From positions 1,187,783 through 1,227,782 of the forward strand of contig RPFO01000041.1 in assembly GCA_009746045.1 (NCBI GenBank): DNA of 40,000 nucleotides, written 5' to 3'. Shown here one piece after another: positions 1 to 8,487 of the stretch; position 1 is the stretch's first letter, and each line of letters starts with the position of its first letter. Origin of the DNA: Mesostigma viride. Its lineage: Eukaryota > Streptophyta > Mesostigmatophyceae > Mesostigmatales > Mesostigmataceae. The position numbers and the translations under genes are program-made. The notes under the pieces were generated by a model, which searched no databases, was not told the DNA's origin, and was given only the letters and a program-made list of their open reading frames with translations.

Positions 1-455
1 GGGGAGAAGGGAAAGATGCGAGCGGGTCGTCCGTACGGATCAGTGGCCTTGATCTGGCTGCGGCCTCGCGAACCAGACCGTCCCATCTCTCTCTCTCCGC
101 GGTGCCAGGCGGCGGGGGGGGGGTTGTGGTCTGTGGATCAATTGGAGTTGACCGTCCACTCGTGTCAATTCCTGGCCATTTTCGAAGATCTCACGGACAC
201 GCGTTGTTTATCTGCCACCTTTTCATCGATTTTTTTGCGTTTAATGCCCGCCAACCCATCCCCCACGGTTCTCCTGTCGAAGAACGGCGCCTCTCCTCTC
301 TCCGCGATCACCTTCGCGATCTCTAGAGGCAGTTGAAGAGTGTCAAATTCATTCGCGCGTACGGAATGGTGGGCGCACCTGACCAATCCCGCACCGGATC
401 TCCTCCGCGGTCGGGGCATTGTATACCACTTGCGCACTTTTTTTTTTCCGCGCAG
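1..455 (+). other. Non-coding left edge; putative intron 3' part ending in an acceptor
   Basis: No convincing protein is seen here. The last part has a T-rich tract (about 438-448) followed by CCGCGCAG, so AG at 454-455 looks like a spliceosomal 3' splice site. Directly after it the reductase reading frame becomes clearly conserved. The conserved Asn-x-Cys-x-Glu active-site stretch that should precede this point is not found in any frame of 1-455. The preceding exon therefore lies left of the window, or it has been lost. A self-splicing intron or a simple 5' truncation is also possible. Confidence 0.5.
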
Positions 456-1434
456 TGAGATCCTGCTCGCCAACAAGTCGTTTTGTAATTTGACCGAGGT
501 CAACCTGGCCGCCTTCCACGAGGGCAACAAGTCCGGCCTCGAGAGGGCGCTCGTCTTGGCCGCGCGCATGAACTACCGCCAGACGCTCGTCGACCTCAGG
601 GACGAGATCCTACAAGAGGCGTGGCATCTCAACAACGAGTTCCTGCACCTGTGCGGCGTCGGCCTCACCGGCATCGTGGCCAGGTCCGACCTGCAGGACT
701 ACGACTACCGCCGCATGAAGAACGTGGCCGTCTCCGCGGCCTACGAGATGGCCAAGAGTCTCGGGAAGCCCCTGCCCAAGAACGTCACCTGCATCAAGCC
801 CAGCGGCACGCTGTCCAAGATCATGAGCACCAGGGAGTGGGGGGAGGTCCCGGAGGGCGTCCACAAGCCCATGGGCAGGTACATCCTCAACAACATCACC
901 TACTCCAAGCACGACCCCCTCGTGCAGAGGTTCAGGGACGCCGGCTACAAGGTGGCGGACAAGCCCTACGAGCAGGATTCCGTCCTGGTGACCTTCCCCG
1001 TCACCTACGCCAGCGTCCCCTTCACCAAAAAGACCGTCACGAGGAAGGACGGCACCACCGAGGAGGTGGAGGTCAACACCGAATCCGCCGTGGCGCAACT
1101 CGAGCGCTACAAGAACCTCATGTCCAACTGGTGCGACCAGAACGTCTCGTGCACGGTGTCGTACGATCCCACCGAGATCCCCGCCATCCTGGACTGGTTC
1201 CAGAAGAACTGGGACCTCTACGTGGGCGTGTCCTTCCTGCTGAGGTGCGACCCCACCAAGAACGCAGCGGACCTGGGGTACAGCTACCTCCCCCAGGAGG
1301 TGGTCACCGAGGATGTCATGAGGAGGTACCGCAACAAGCTGACCCCGGTGGACTACGCGGGCATCGTGCACGTCGACGTGGACGAGGCGAAACTAGCCGG
1401 GGACTGCCCCTCGGGCGCCTGTCCCGTGCGCTGA
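456..1434 (+). CDS. nrdJ: Class II (B12-dependent) ribonucleoside-triphosphate reductase, C-terminal part
   Basis: This enzyme reduces ribonucleoside triphosphates to deoxyribonucleotides using adenosylcobalamin to make a thiyl radical. Seen: the conserved text starts with EILLANKSFCNL, continues with KPSGTLSKI and the GVHKPMGRYI-type stretch, and ends with a C-terminal CPSGACPVR. That last pair, Cys-x4-Cys, is the swinging thiol pair of monomeric RTPR. Known: in the Lactobacillus enzyme (about 739 aa) the radical Cys408 and Glu410 sit just before Cys419. The spacing here puts the first Glu (457-459) at 410 and the Cys of SFC at 419, and about 325 residues follow, as expected. The radical Cys exon is missing from the window. 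An ATG-started frame from 340 is open but its first 39 codons are not reductase-like. Class II enzymes are uncommon in giant viruses, so host origin is a real alternative. Confidence 0.88.
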
Positions 1435-1463
1435 TCACGACACGGGGGCATACGAATACGCCA

Positions 1464-2052
1464 TCAGTGGGGGGGGGGCGGGGGCGCGGGGGCGGGACTG
1501 CCAACGCCGGCCCGGCGCATCAGGTAGTACGCGACGGCCAGGATCAGGGCCAGGATCGCGACGAACACGATTACGGATACAAGGGGCGAATACCCGTCCT
1601 CATCCTTCGGCTTTTTCGCGGTCCCGAACCCCGGGAGCCCCGCGGCGTCGCGTCCTCCGGCGTCCCCGTCCAATCGTCCGTCCACGTGTCCTGGGCCGCG
1701 CCGACCTTGCTGCTGTCGGATCCGAACAGATTTCCAAGCGCCGCGAACACGCCGAAGCTGACGGCGGACATCCCCACGTTCTTCGCGAGGGACCCCGCCA
1801 ACGAGCTCTTCTTTGCCGCAGCCCCTGCGGCGTCCGCAGCCTGCCAGTCCTCGCTAGGTCATCCACATATTGGGATGGAAAACCCATCACCGTACCTGGA
1901 ACGGTGTTTTTACCTATTATAGCGACATCATCACCTGACTTTACGACATTGCTGCCTCCTGCTTTAGCGAAATTGCTACCTGTTCTAGTAGTGATATTGG
2001 AAACTGATTTAGCCAATTGTCCAACTTTTGCAAAAAGGCCTGCGAAACTCAT
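1464..2052 (-). pseudogene. Small membrane protein, broken by two frame changes
   Basis: The protein starts at ATG 2050-2052 on the minus strand with MSFAGLFAKVGQLAK and is spread over three frames. The first part runs to about 1,840. The second holds an alanine/glycine-rich segment with SAVSFGVFAALGNLFG (about 1,840-1,640). The last carries a strong transmembrane helix (VSVIVFVAILALILAVAYYL) followed by basic residues and a proline tail ending at 1,464. The shifts fall in GC-rich stretches around 1,835-1,850 and 1,625-1,645. The layout, an amphipathic start plus one C-terminal membrane helix, suggests a virion membrane protein, but no family is recognised. It follows the gene at 2,090-2,413 by 37 bases on the same strand. 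Sequencing error and true decay cannot be separated here. Confidence 0.55.
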
Positions 2053-2089
2053 GCCTGCGATTCTCAGTTTATTATAAGAAATAAATGCG

Positions 2090-2413
2090 TCATGCCTTAA
2101 TGCGACGACACGCCCACGCCCCGTGGTCCTTCCAAACCTCGAGCACGTCGGGGCAGACCATGTGAAGAATCTGCCCCCCCGCGGCTTGCAACTTGTCTCT
2201 CGTTTTCCCGTCGTAGCTGTCGATCGGGCCCAGCTGCTCCTCGACGTATTCGAAGAAGCCGCGCACGTCATCCGACGTCTTCACTCTCGCCGCTCGCTTC
2301 ATGAGCTCCATCGTCTCCGTCATGCCCGCCTCGAACACCTCGGCGGTCGGGATCACGCCCGCGTCCCATTTCTTCTTCACGATCGCGCCGACCAAGTCCT
2401 TCCACTCCGACAT
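2090..2413 (-). CDS. Hypothetical 107-aa protein
   Basis: An intact ORF starts with MSEWKDLVGAIVKKKWDAG and ends with CRRIKA. It is mostly charged and predicted helical, with no membrane segment or signal peptide. No family is recognised. It is transcribed divergently from the helicase at 2,493, with about 79 bases between the two starts, and the next gene on its strand starts 37 bases after its stop, so the two minus-strand genes may share a transcript. Codon use is GC-rich like the neighbours. Competing frames on the plus strand are low-complexity and arginine-rich, as expected for shadows. Confidence 0.6.
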   Translation of the reverse strand: MSEWKDLVGAIVKKKWDAGVIPTAEVFEAGMTETMELMKRAARVKTSDDVRGFFEYVEEQLGPIDSYDGKTRDKLQAAGGQILHMVCPDVLEVWKDHGAWACRRIKA

Positions 2414-2492
2414 CTCTGCTGCATCATGGGACGGGATCTTTAGGAGGGCCTAAGCGTACACAATTATTCTGTGAGTACATTAAGAAGCACAG
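2414..2492. promoter_or_regulatory. Divergent intergenic region between the 107-aa gene and the helicase
   Basis: This 79-base gap is AT-rich in its right half (ACAATTATTCTGTGAGTACATTAAG), unlike the GC-rich genes on both sides. It separates two divergent start codons, so it should hold both promoters. No exact box can be assigned. Confidence 0.4.
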
Positions 2493-5000
2493 ATGATACG
2501 GGTCCATCACGCTCGACAGCGATCCTCGTCAAGGTACGGCCGAGACGAGGAGGTAGACATCACCCTCCCCCGTGCCGCCGTCTGGTCGAAACACGCCGTT
2601 CGCTCTAAAGGAGGTATACAGAAACGTCTTAAACGGCTGGTTAGGGAGAGCGAGAAGGCGGCGTTCCCGGACGAGGAGGAAGAGGTGGACGTGGACAACC
2701 TGCCCGCCCACGCGCCCCCCAAGCGCCCCCTGAAGCGGCTCGTGCGCCTGAGCGAAAAAGAGCCCGAGACCGCCACAAAACCGAAGGGGGGGATTCAAAG
2801 CCGTCTCAGGCAGCTGGTCAGGGAGAGCGAGAAGGCGGCATTCCCGGACGAGGAGGAAGAGGTGGACGTGGACAACCTGCCCGCCCACGCGCCCCCCAAG
2901 CGCCCCCTGAAGCGGCTCGTGCGCCTGAGCGAAAAAGCAGACACCCCAGCTGCTCCGGAGAAGACCGCGGAAAAGCCCGCCGAAAAGGCTCCAGCTGCTC
3001 CGGAGAAGACCGCGGAAAAGCCCCCCGAAAAAGCCCCAGAAGCGCCGCCGGACTACAGTCAGTGGCAAATGGTCTTGTACGATCCCAGCAAGCCTCCCAC
3101 CACGGTTGCCGTCGAGCCCACCCCGGGGGCGTGGCCGCATCCCGTCAGGGACACCCAATACGCGCAGTTCGTTAAGAGGTTCTTCGACGGAGACGTGGAG
3201 GGATTCCTGCCCCCCGAACTGCGGCGCCCCGACGAGGCGGGGTGTGACGCGCCGATGGGAGCCAGAAAGCTGGCCCCCCAGCAGGCGGTGGTCAACCTGC
3301 ACCTGAAGAAGATCGCGTCTCTGAGCCCGCACTACCCGTCGCGCGGTTTCCTGGCGTGGCACTCCACCGGGTCCGGCAAGACCTGCACGGCCATGGGGGC
3401 GCTGGACGCGTTCTGGGACACCAAGAAGAACTTCGTGCTGGCCACGAGCAAGGAGAACAAGACCAACAACTCCCTGGAGGAGATCGCGAAGTGCGCGACC
3501 CTCTACCCTCGATTCAAAGGGAAGGACCCAAAGACCGTGCTGGCAGAGCTCAGGAAGCGCGTGTGGAATCGCGAGATCGTCACCTTCACGCAACTATCGC
3601 ACGCCATAGGGGTCCACAAGGCCAGGAAGAACTTCGACACGAGCGTGCTCAACAACGCGCTCTTGGTCATGGACGAGGTGCAGAACCTGTTCAAGCCGCT
3701 GCCTGGACAGCAAGAGGACCACCGGGCGCTGAAGGAGTTCCTGGCCACGCAGAACACCGACACCTCCCAGAACCTCTTCATGGTCATCCTCACGGCGACC
3801 CCCGGCGATTCCGTGGCGGAGATCCTGTGGCTCGTCAACATGATACGCCCCGTCAACTTCCCCGTGTTTACCATGGCGAACATCACGCCCGACCGGGTCC
3901 GGGGCATGATTTCATTCGTCGACTACACCGGGGACACCAACTCCTTCCCGGAGATCGCGTCCATGGAGGAGTACGATGTCCCGATGAGCGCCAAGCAGTT
4001 CGAGCTGTACAAGGCGCGGTTCAAGGAAAGCAGACGCGACATCCCCGCGAAGGACAGGGAGCGATACTGGTACGCGGAGGCCAGGAAGATAGCCAATTGC
4101 GTGCCCCTCAGAAGCGTGCCCTCCAACCAGCTACTGAGGCAACTGCCCGTTCTCTCCCCCAAGTTCCAGAAAATGGTGGAGATCTTCCTCAAAGGGGGCA
4201 AGCACTACGTGTACTCCTACTTCAACGTCCACGGGATCGCGGACCTGGCAAAGGTGCTGTCCGCCATCGGGTACTCGCGCTTCACCCCGGGCGGTCCGTT
4301 GCCTCCTCGGAAACGTTTCGCGGTCCTGGACGGCGAAACGACCGAGGGGCAGCTCAAGGCCTTCCGAGAGGTGTTCAACTCGGACGCGAACAAGCGCGGG
4401 GAGCTCCTCCAGATCGTGCTGGCCCGGAGGAGGTACAACGAAGGCCTCGACCTCAAGGCGGTGACCGACGTGCACATCATGGAGCCCCTCGTGAACGCCA
4501 ACTCGGAGAAGCAGGCCATAGCTAGGGCGGTGCGGCACTGCTCTCACAAGGCGCTGCCGAAAGCGGAGTGGAAGGTCCGCGTGCACCGGTACTTCGCCGT
4601 GCCTCCCGGGTCCTCCTCGTCCAGTCGCCAGGTCCTCGACAAGATACCGGCGGACAAGGTCCAGATGATGCGACAGATGGTGCAGCTGAAACTGGACAAC
4701 GTGTCCAAGGACCTCAGGAAGAGGAGTCTCGCGCCGAACGTGAGGGACGCCCTCGAATTGTACAAACGCATCGCGGAGATCCAGATGGGAGTGATGACGG
4801 GCGGCGGGCAGGGCGGCACCCCGTCGGTGGACAAGCTCGTGTACCAGGACGCGAAGGCCAGAGGGTCGAACCCGGACCTGGAGCGACTGCTGGCCATCTT
4901 GCGGGACGCCTCCATAGACTGCGAGTTCCTCAAGTCCTTCCACAACCAGCCGAACATGATGAGGGCCGCGAACAGGCCGCCTCTGGAATGCAAGAAGTAG
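2493..5000 (+). CDS. NCLDV SF2/SNF2-like helicase, D6/D11 (early transcription factor/NPH-I) type
   Basis: This is an ATP-dependent nucleic-acid motor of the kind giant viruses package for early transcription or transcript termination. Visible motifs: Walker A HSTGSGKT (residues 290-297), motif II MDEVQN (Asp394), motif III LTATPGD (about 433-439) and motif VI QAIARAVRHCSH (674-685), the last followed by the KALP...VRVHRYF pattern seen in poxvirus-type D6/D11 relatives. Residues 1-190 are not helicase. They hold basic and acidic low-complexity sequence with a 59-residue segment present twice and then an EKTAEKP-type repeat. The frame is intact for 835 codons in a region where several neighbours are frameshifted. 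Which of the D6, D11 or A18-like groups it belongs to needs a tree. It is the best single argument for a viral origin of this block. Confidence 0.85.
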   Translation: MIRVHHARQRSSSRYGRDEEVDITLPRAAVWSKHAVRSKGGIQKRLKRLVRESEKAAFPDEEEEVDVDNLPAHAPPKRPLKRLVRLSEKEPETATKPKGGIQSRLRQLVRESEKAAFPDEEEEVDVDNLPAHAPPKRPLKRLVRLSEKADTPAAPEKTAEKPAEKAPAAPEKTAEKPPEKAPEAPPDYSQWQMVLYDPSKPPTTVAVEPTPGAWPHPVRDTQYAQFVKRFFDGDVEGFLPPELRRPDEAGCDAPMGARKLAPQQAVVNLHLKKIASLSPHYPSRGFLAWHSTGSGKTCTAMGALDAFWDTKKNFVLATSKENKTNNSLEEIAKCATLYPRFKGKDPKTVLAELRKRVWNREIVTFTQLSHAIGVHKARKNFDTSVLNNALLVMDEVQNLFKPLPGQQEDHRALKEFLATQNTDTSQNLFMVILTATPGDSVAEILWLVNMIRPVNFPVFTMANITPDRVRGMISFVDYTGDTNSFPEIASMEEYDVPMSAKQFELYKARFKESRRDIPAKDRERYWYAEARKIANCVPLRSVPSNQLLRQLPVLSPKFQKMVEIFLKGGKHYVYSYFNVHGIADLAKVLSAIGYSRFTPGGPLPPRKRFAVLDGETTEGQLKAFREVFNSDANKRGELLQIVLARRRYNEGLDLKAVTDVHIMEPLVNANSEKQAIARAVRHCSHKALPKAEWKVRVHRYFAVPPGSSSSSRQVLDKIPADKVQMMRQMVQLKLDNVSKDLRKRSLAPNVRDALELYKRIAEIQMGVMTGGGQGGTPSVDKLVYQDAKARGSNPDLERLLAILRDASIDCEFLKSFHNQPNMMRAANRPPLECKK
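2644..2938 (+). repeat. Duplicated 177-bp (59-codon) segment in helicase N-terminus
   Basis: Bases 2,644-2,760 recur at 2,821-2,937 with very few changes, at an offset of 177 bases, so the reading frame is kept. Each copy encodes an ESEKAAFPDEEEEVDVDNLP-type acidic stretch followed by PPKRPLKRLVRLSEK. The near identity at DNA level points to a recent duplication or to gene conversion. Confidence 0.9.
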
Positions 5001-5040
5001 TCCTGGTCTTTTTTTTTCTCGTGTGCTATGTATATCGAAC

Positions 5041-5631
5041 ATGGGAAGGAGCAACTGGAAGGAGACCCCCAAGCAGGCGAAGGACCTCTATCGCAGTTTT
5101 CTGTCCGACCTAGCTGGTGCGCGGGCCGACGACATCGGGCGCAATCTTAAGAAAATTACAAACCTCAAGGCGAGAGACAAATACAGGGATTACCAGAATA
5201 ACGCGATCAAGGCCACGGAGCACATGATGGGGTGGCCCGAGTTGAAAAAGGCCAATTTCGTGGCGCTCGCGGAAGGCGATCAGAGGTACTACGACGTGCA
5301 GAGGAAGAGGCGCGCATCGAGTGCCACGGCGTCGAGTGCCACGGCGTCGAGGTGGCGCAAGGCCTGCGCCCAGCTCGGGCGCACCCAGTACCGTCGCCGC
5401 ATCCTGTTGCCAAGGACCAGCGCCGGGTACTGCGCCCCGGGCCGCACGTTCCCCCGGATCAAGTCCGCGTGGAGCGGCAAGCACATCCGTTTCGGCGATT
5501 CCAGTGCCCCCGCCCGCGCGTCGGCCGCCAGTCACCAGCGGAAGAAAAAGAAGAAGAAGGTCGCCCCTCTGTCTCGCCGCGCGCTGGTCGCGAGGGCGAC
5601 CGGTGTCCCGAAACACATCAGGTTCTTCTGA
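5041..5631 (+). CDS. Basic hypothetical protein, 196 aa, with two KHIRF motifs
   Basis: The start is taken at ATG 5,041 rather than the upstream ATG at 5,023, because TATATCGAAC lies directly before it and a closely similar box precedes the gene at 6,801. The N-terminal half is mixed charged and helical. The C-terminal half is strongly basic (HQRKKKKKKV, LSRRALVARATG) and contains KHIRF twice, once as GKHIRFG and once at the C-terminus as PKHIRFF. A short in-frame repeat encodes SSATASSATAS (about 5,315-5,350). It resembles a DNA-binding or core protein in composition only, and no family is recognised. It follows the helicase by 40 bases that include a run of nine T, possibly a terminator. 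Confidence 0.65.
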   Translation: MGRSNWKETPKQAKDLYRSFLSDLAGARADDIGRNLKKITNLKARDKYRDYQNNAIKATEHMMGWPELKKANFVALAEGDQRYYDVQRKRRASSATASSATASRWRKACAQLGRTQYRRRILLPRTSAGYCAPGRTFPRIKSAWSGKHIRFGDSSAPARASAASHQRKKKKKKVAPLSRRALVARATGVPKHIRFF

Positions 5632-5733
5632 GGCGTCTGAGGCGTAGCCCCGCCTGTCCTCCTCTTTGTTTTCGCGTTTGACTGACCTCGTTTCGTTTGC
5701 ATGCACGCAGGAACTCCACCCCGTCAGGCCCAT

Positions 5734-5742
5734 CAGGTAAGT
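5734..5742 (+). other. Perfect spliceosomal 5' splice-site consensus (CAGGTAAGT)
   Basis: The nine-base donor consensus occurs in the 210-base gap between two genes. An acceptor-like pyrimidine tract plus GCACGCAG ends at 5,710. A 26-base microexon in a 5' leader is conceivable, but no coding gain results, so this may be chance. Confidence 0.2.
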
Positions 5743-5748
5743 CCCCCA

Positions 5749-5799
5749 TCCACGTCGCGTCAGGGCGACTACGGGGCGGGTTCGACCCCCGCACGTGGA
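5749..5799 (+). ncRNA. Compact tRNA-like fold (acceptor stem plus canonical T-arm)
   Basis: Bases 5,749-5,755 (TCCACGT) pair perfectly with 5,793-5,799 (ACGTGGA) as a 7-bp acceptor stem. Directly before the 3' strand lies a perfect T-arm: stem 5,776-5,780 with 5,788-5,792 and loop TTCGACC. This gives a near-consensus RNA polymerase III B box (GGTTCGACCCC). Only 20 bases separate the 5' acceptor strand from the T-arm, so there is no room for both a D-arm and an anticodon arm. A 4-bp hairpin, GTCG (5,754-5,757) with CGAC (5,766-5,769), could stand in for a D-arm. It is not a normal tRNA. It could be a tRNA relic or a small tRNA-like RNA. Confidence 0.4.
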
Positions 5800-5841
5800 C
5801 GAACGTGACAAAAAAACCTCCGTTACCTTACAACTCGCTAC

Positions 5842-6243
5842 ATGGGAAATAAGTCCGCGCCGGACACCTCCGGGTACCCACCCGACATCGTGGCCCAGTG
5901 CAAAGACACACTCACGACGGCGTGTCTGACGGCCGCCATGGCCGCGAGGGCAGCCGCCGACGCCGTAAGTAGAGCCCTGGCCCCTATGGAGACGCAAGTG
6001 AACGACGCGCTCGTGCTGCAGCGATCCGGGATGGAAGAGGAGGCCACCCGCGCGCTGGAGGAGCAGCGGTACGCGTACGAGACGCAGATGAAGAGCGTGC
6101 TGGCCAAGGACGCCCAAGAGGACGCGCGCAAGATCAAGCTGCTCGTGGGCATCTCCTTCGCCGTCGTCGCGCTCTCCGTGCTGGCCCTGTACGCGTGGAT
6201 GAAAAAAATGACTCCTAAGAGTATCGTACCCCAGCCCCGATGA
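5842..6243 (+). CDS. N-myristoylation-motif protein with C-terminal TM helix, 133 aa
   Basis: The protein begins MGNKSAPDTSG, a good N-myristoylation signal. A helical, alanine- and glutamate-rich body follows (residues about 25-98), then a C-terminal transmembrane helix (LLVGISFAVVALSVLALYAWM) with basic residues after it. Such dual membrane anchoring is common in NCLDV virion membrane proteins, but no specific family is recognised. Its stop codon overlaps the start of the next gene (ATGA at 6,240-6,243), implying shared transcription. Confidence 0.7.
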   Translation: MGNKSAPDTSGYPPDIVAQCKDTLTTACLTAAMAARAAADAVSRALAPMETQVNDALVLQRSGMEEEATRALEEQRYAYETQMKSVLAKDAQEDARKIKLLVGISFAVVALSVLALYAWMKKMTPKSIVPQPR

Positions 6244-6770
6244 ACTACGCGCTATCGAGCTGCACCGGACCCAGCGCCGGGTTAGAAAAGAGGATGCAGG
6301 TGTTCCTGACCGGCTCGAACGGGGCGGGACACACCGTGTTCCTGCTGAAGTCCCCCCTCCGCGACGTCACCTCCTGCCGCCTCGTGTGGGCCAATGTCCC
6401 CGCCACCGCGGGGGTCGGACTGAGCACCGCCGTGCACGTCAAGGTGGGCGACAGGAGCCTCGACAAGGTCGTGACCGCCGTGCCCGCCGCGCCCGGACCC
6501 GACATCACGTCCGCCACCGCCGAGGACTTCATGGCGGGCAAGGCGTACTTCTTCGTGATGCCCAACGGGGTGGAGCTGTACCGCCCCGCCCACGAGATGG
6601 ACGAGAAGGTCATCTTCACCCCGGAGCTCCCGGGCGTGCAGTCCGTCGAGGTGGAGATCTACGAGATCCCCCCCGCACTTGATGAAGACGGGAAGCGCCC
6701 TCGCGTCCTACTCAACCTGGCAGACGAGACGTTCGCCATGGTGCTGGAATTCACGTGCAAGCACCGCTGA
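6240..6770 (+). CDS. Hypothetical 176-aa protein, predicted beta-rich
   Basis: An intact ORF begins MNYALSSCTGPSAGLEKRMQ and ends FTCKHR. Alternating hydrophobic residues (VFLLKSPLRDVTSCRLVWANVP, VEVEIYEIPP, VLLNLADETFAMVLEF) suggest a beta-sandwich, as in minor capsid or other virion proteins. That is inference from pattern only. It overlaps the myristoylation/TM gene by four bases and is followed by a run of eight A. Confidence 0.65.
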   Translation: MNYALSSCTGPSAGLEKRMQVFLTGSNGAGHTVFLLKSPLRDVTSCRLVWANVPATAGVGLSTAVHVKVGDRSLDKVVTAVPAAPGPDITSATAEDFMAGKAYFFVMPNGVELYRPAHEMDEKVIFTPELPGVQSVEVEIYEIPPALDEDGKRPRVLLNLADETFAMVLEFTCKHR

Positions 6771-6800
6771 AAAAAAAACTGCCACCATGGTATCGAACAC

Positions 6801-7979
6801 ATGGCGAGAGGTCGCGCGACCGCGAGTAACGCGAAGAAGAAGAGCAAGCCGCCCTCGAGGGCGAAAGGAACCCACCGCAGACACCGGGTGCGCGCACACG
6901 ATACCGGACACGACGAGCCGGTGGAGAGAACGAGCGGCCACGAGGCCGCAGGTGACGCGGCCGGATCCGGTCAGGGTGGTTTCTCGTGGGAGGCGTTCCT
7001 GACGTCGGACGACCCGCCACCGGGACCGGGGGATACCGGTTCCTCGGTAGCCGAGCTGGAGGCCTTCCTGATGTCGGACGACCCCCCTGGCTCCAAAGAC
7101 ACACGGAGTGGAGGGAGGGGAGGGCCGCACGAGAGCGGGCGCGGGAAGAGGCATGGGCGGAGAGGGAAAGACGGCGGATGGCGGATCCAGAGGCGTTCCG
7201 GAGGGCGCAAAAGGCCGCCAGAGAGAGTGAGTGGAGAGCGGACATGATAGAGAACGCGCCCGAGATCAAGTTAAGGCAGTTTCGAAATAAGTGGAATGAG
7301 CGAAATAAGGAGCGGTATCATCGCGAAAAGGAGCAAAAACAGCAGCTGCCGGAGAAAGCGGGGGCGAACGACCTTGAGGCCTTCCTGATGTCGGACGACC
7401 CCCATGGCTCCAAAGGCACACGTGGAGGGAGGGGCGGCCCGCTCGAGAGCGGGCGCGGGAAGAGGCGTGGGCCGAGAGGGAAAGACGGCGGCTGGCGGAT
7501 CCAGAGGCGTTCATGAGGGCGCAAGAGGCCGCCGGCCATGTAGAGCGACTCGCGGACATGAAAGAGAACGCGCCCGAGAAGTACAGGCAGTTTCGAAAGA
7601 AGATGAGGGAGTACCGGCATAATCGTGGGCCGAGTGCAGCCCGCCAGCAGACCGCGAGTGCAAGGTACAAGGTTGTACAGGACGAGCTGGAGGCCTTCGT
7701 GATGTCGGACGACCCCCCCTGGCTCCAAAGGCATACGGCGTGGAGGGGGGGAGGGCTGCACGAGAGCGGGCGCGGGAGGAGGCGCATGCTGAGAGGGAGA
7801 GACAGCGGCTGGCCACGGAGCAGACGTCGAGGGAGAAGCGGAGGAAGCTCGCCGAGTCTATGGGCGCGAAAGTTTACTACTTAAACGACGGTAAAGGAGG
7901 CGGGCAGGCGAGTGGCGGCCATCGTGTTGGGGCGAGAAGGGTCGCGAGGCGCTCCGGAGGAGGGGTGCGCCGGGGGTGA
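6801..7979 (+). pseudogene. Charged protein with three ~315-bp repeats, in rotating frames
   Basis: The start at 6,801 follows TATCGAACAC, like the gene at 5,041. The N-terminus is lysine/arginine-rich. A unit LEAFLMSDDPP, then WLQRHT, then ARERAREEAWAERER occurs three times (DNA starts about 7,054, 7,371 and 7,684), with NAPE...RQFRKK in between. A weaker fourth relative (WEAFLTSDDPP) lies before them. After nearly every DDPP motif the reading frame changes, at a run of five to seven C whose length differs between copies. The last frame ends at 7,979 after YYLNDGKGG. Either homopolymer errors or real slippage explain this. The highly charged helical body suggests a coiled or scaffolding role, but no family is recognised. 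Confidence 0.55.
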
Positions 7980-8085
7980 GACAATCCTTATGCTGGCATT
8001 CGGGTTAGGGGGGTACCTACTCCGGCCTTGTCCGACGCCCGCAGCAGTGCGCCAAAATAACCTGCGTTATTGTAACACTATCATC

Positions 8086-8471
8086 ATGCCCTTCTACCCC
8101 CCTACGTACTTGTACCAGACGGGGAACCTTCCCCTGCAAGGACAGCCCTCCTACAAGGAGCTGAAGGCCGAAATGGTCGCAGAGAGGGAGAACCGTTCGT
8201 CGGCAACCTCGCCACCGCCCACCACCACTGACGCACCCAGGGCTCCCACAAACGTCAACCAAGGGCCCGCGGCGAGGTGCAAAGGGACCAGTTTCGTGCG
8301 ACCACGCTGAGAAGGGACTCGATCGAGGGATACATGGAGCGACGCGACCAATTCCAACGCCAGCTGATCACCCGTCGTGACCGCGACGGCGGGCATGGGT
8401 TGGCAATCGCCGCCTCCGTCGTGCTGGTTCTGGCAACGGCGCTACTTGTTTACGTCCTCGTTTATAAATAA
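8086..8471 (+). pseudogene. Small protein with C-terminal TM helix, one frame change
   Basis: The N-terminal part starts MPFYPPTYLYQTGNLPLQG at 8,086 and continues through a Ser/Pro/Thr-rich linker. Around 8,265-8,290 the frame changes, and the C-terminal part (RDQFRATTLRRDSIEGYMERR, then AIAASVVLVLATALLVYVLVY) ends at 8,471. The two parts fit one protein: proline-rich head, basic helix, single C-terminal membrane anchor. The minus strand shows nothing better. No family is recognised. The ATG is preceded by an AT-rich stretch (TTATTGTAACACTATCATC). Confidence 0.5.
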
Positions 8472-8487
8472 TGACAGGTACATGTAA

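Noticed and set aside
165-569. Minus-strand 134-aa frame at the left edge as an intron-encoded protein
   Set aside because: No nuclease or maturase motif is visible and it overlaps the conserved start of the reductase exon.
610-1371. 253-codon open frame on the minus strand
   Set aside because: Antisense to the conserved reductase, Val/Gly/His-rich composition typical of a shadow frame in GC-rich DNA.
3356-5072. Long open frames overlapping the helicase on both strands
   Set aside because: They share the helicase's GC-rich codons in other frames and show no motifs, while the helicase has all motifs in order.
5749-5799. A normal tRNA gene
   Set aside because: Only 51 bases between acceptor ends, with no anticodon arm possible; kept as a tRNA-like element only.
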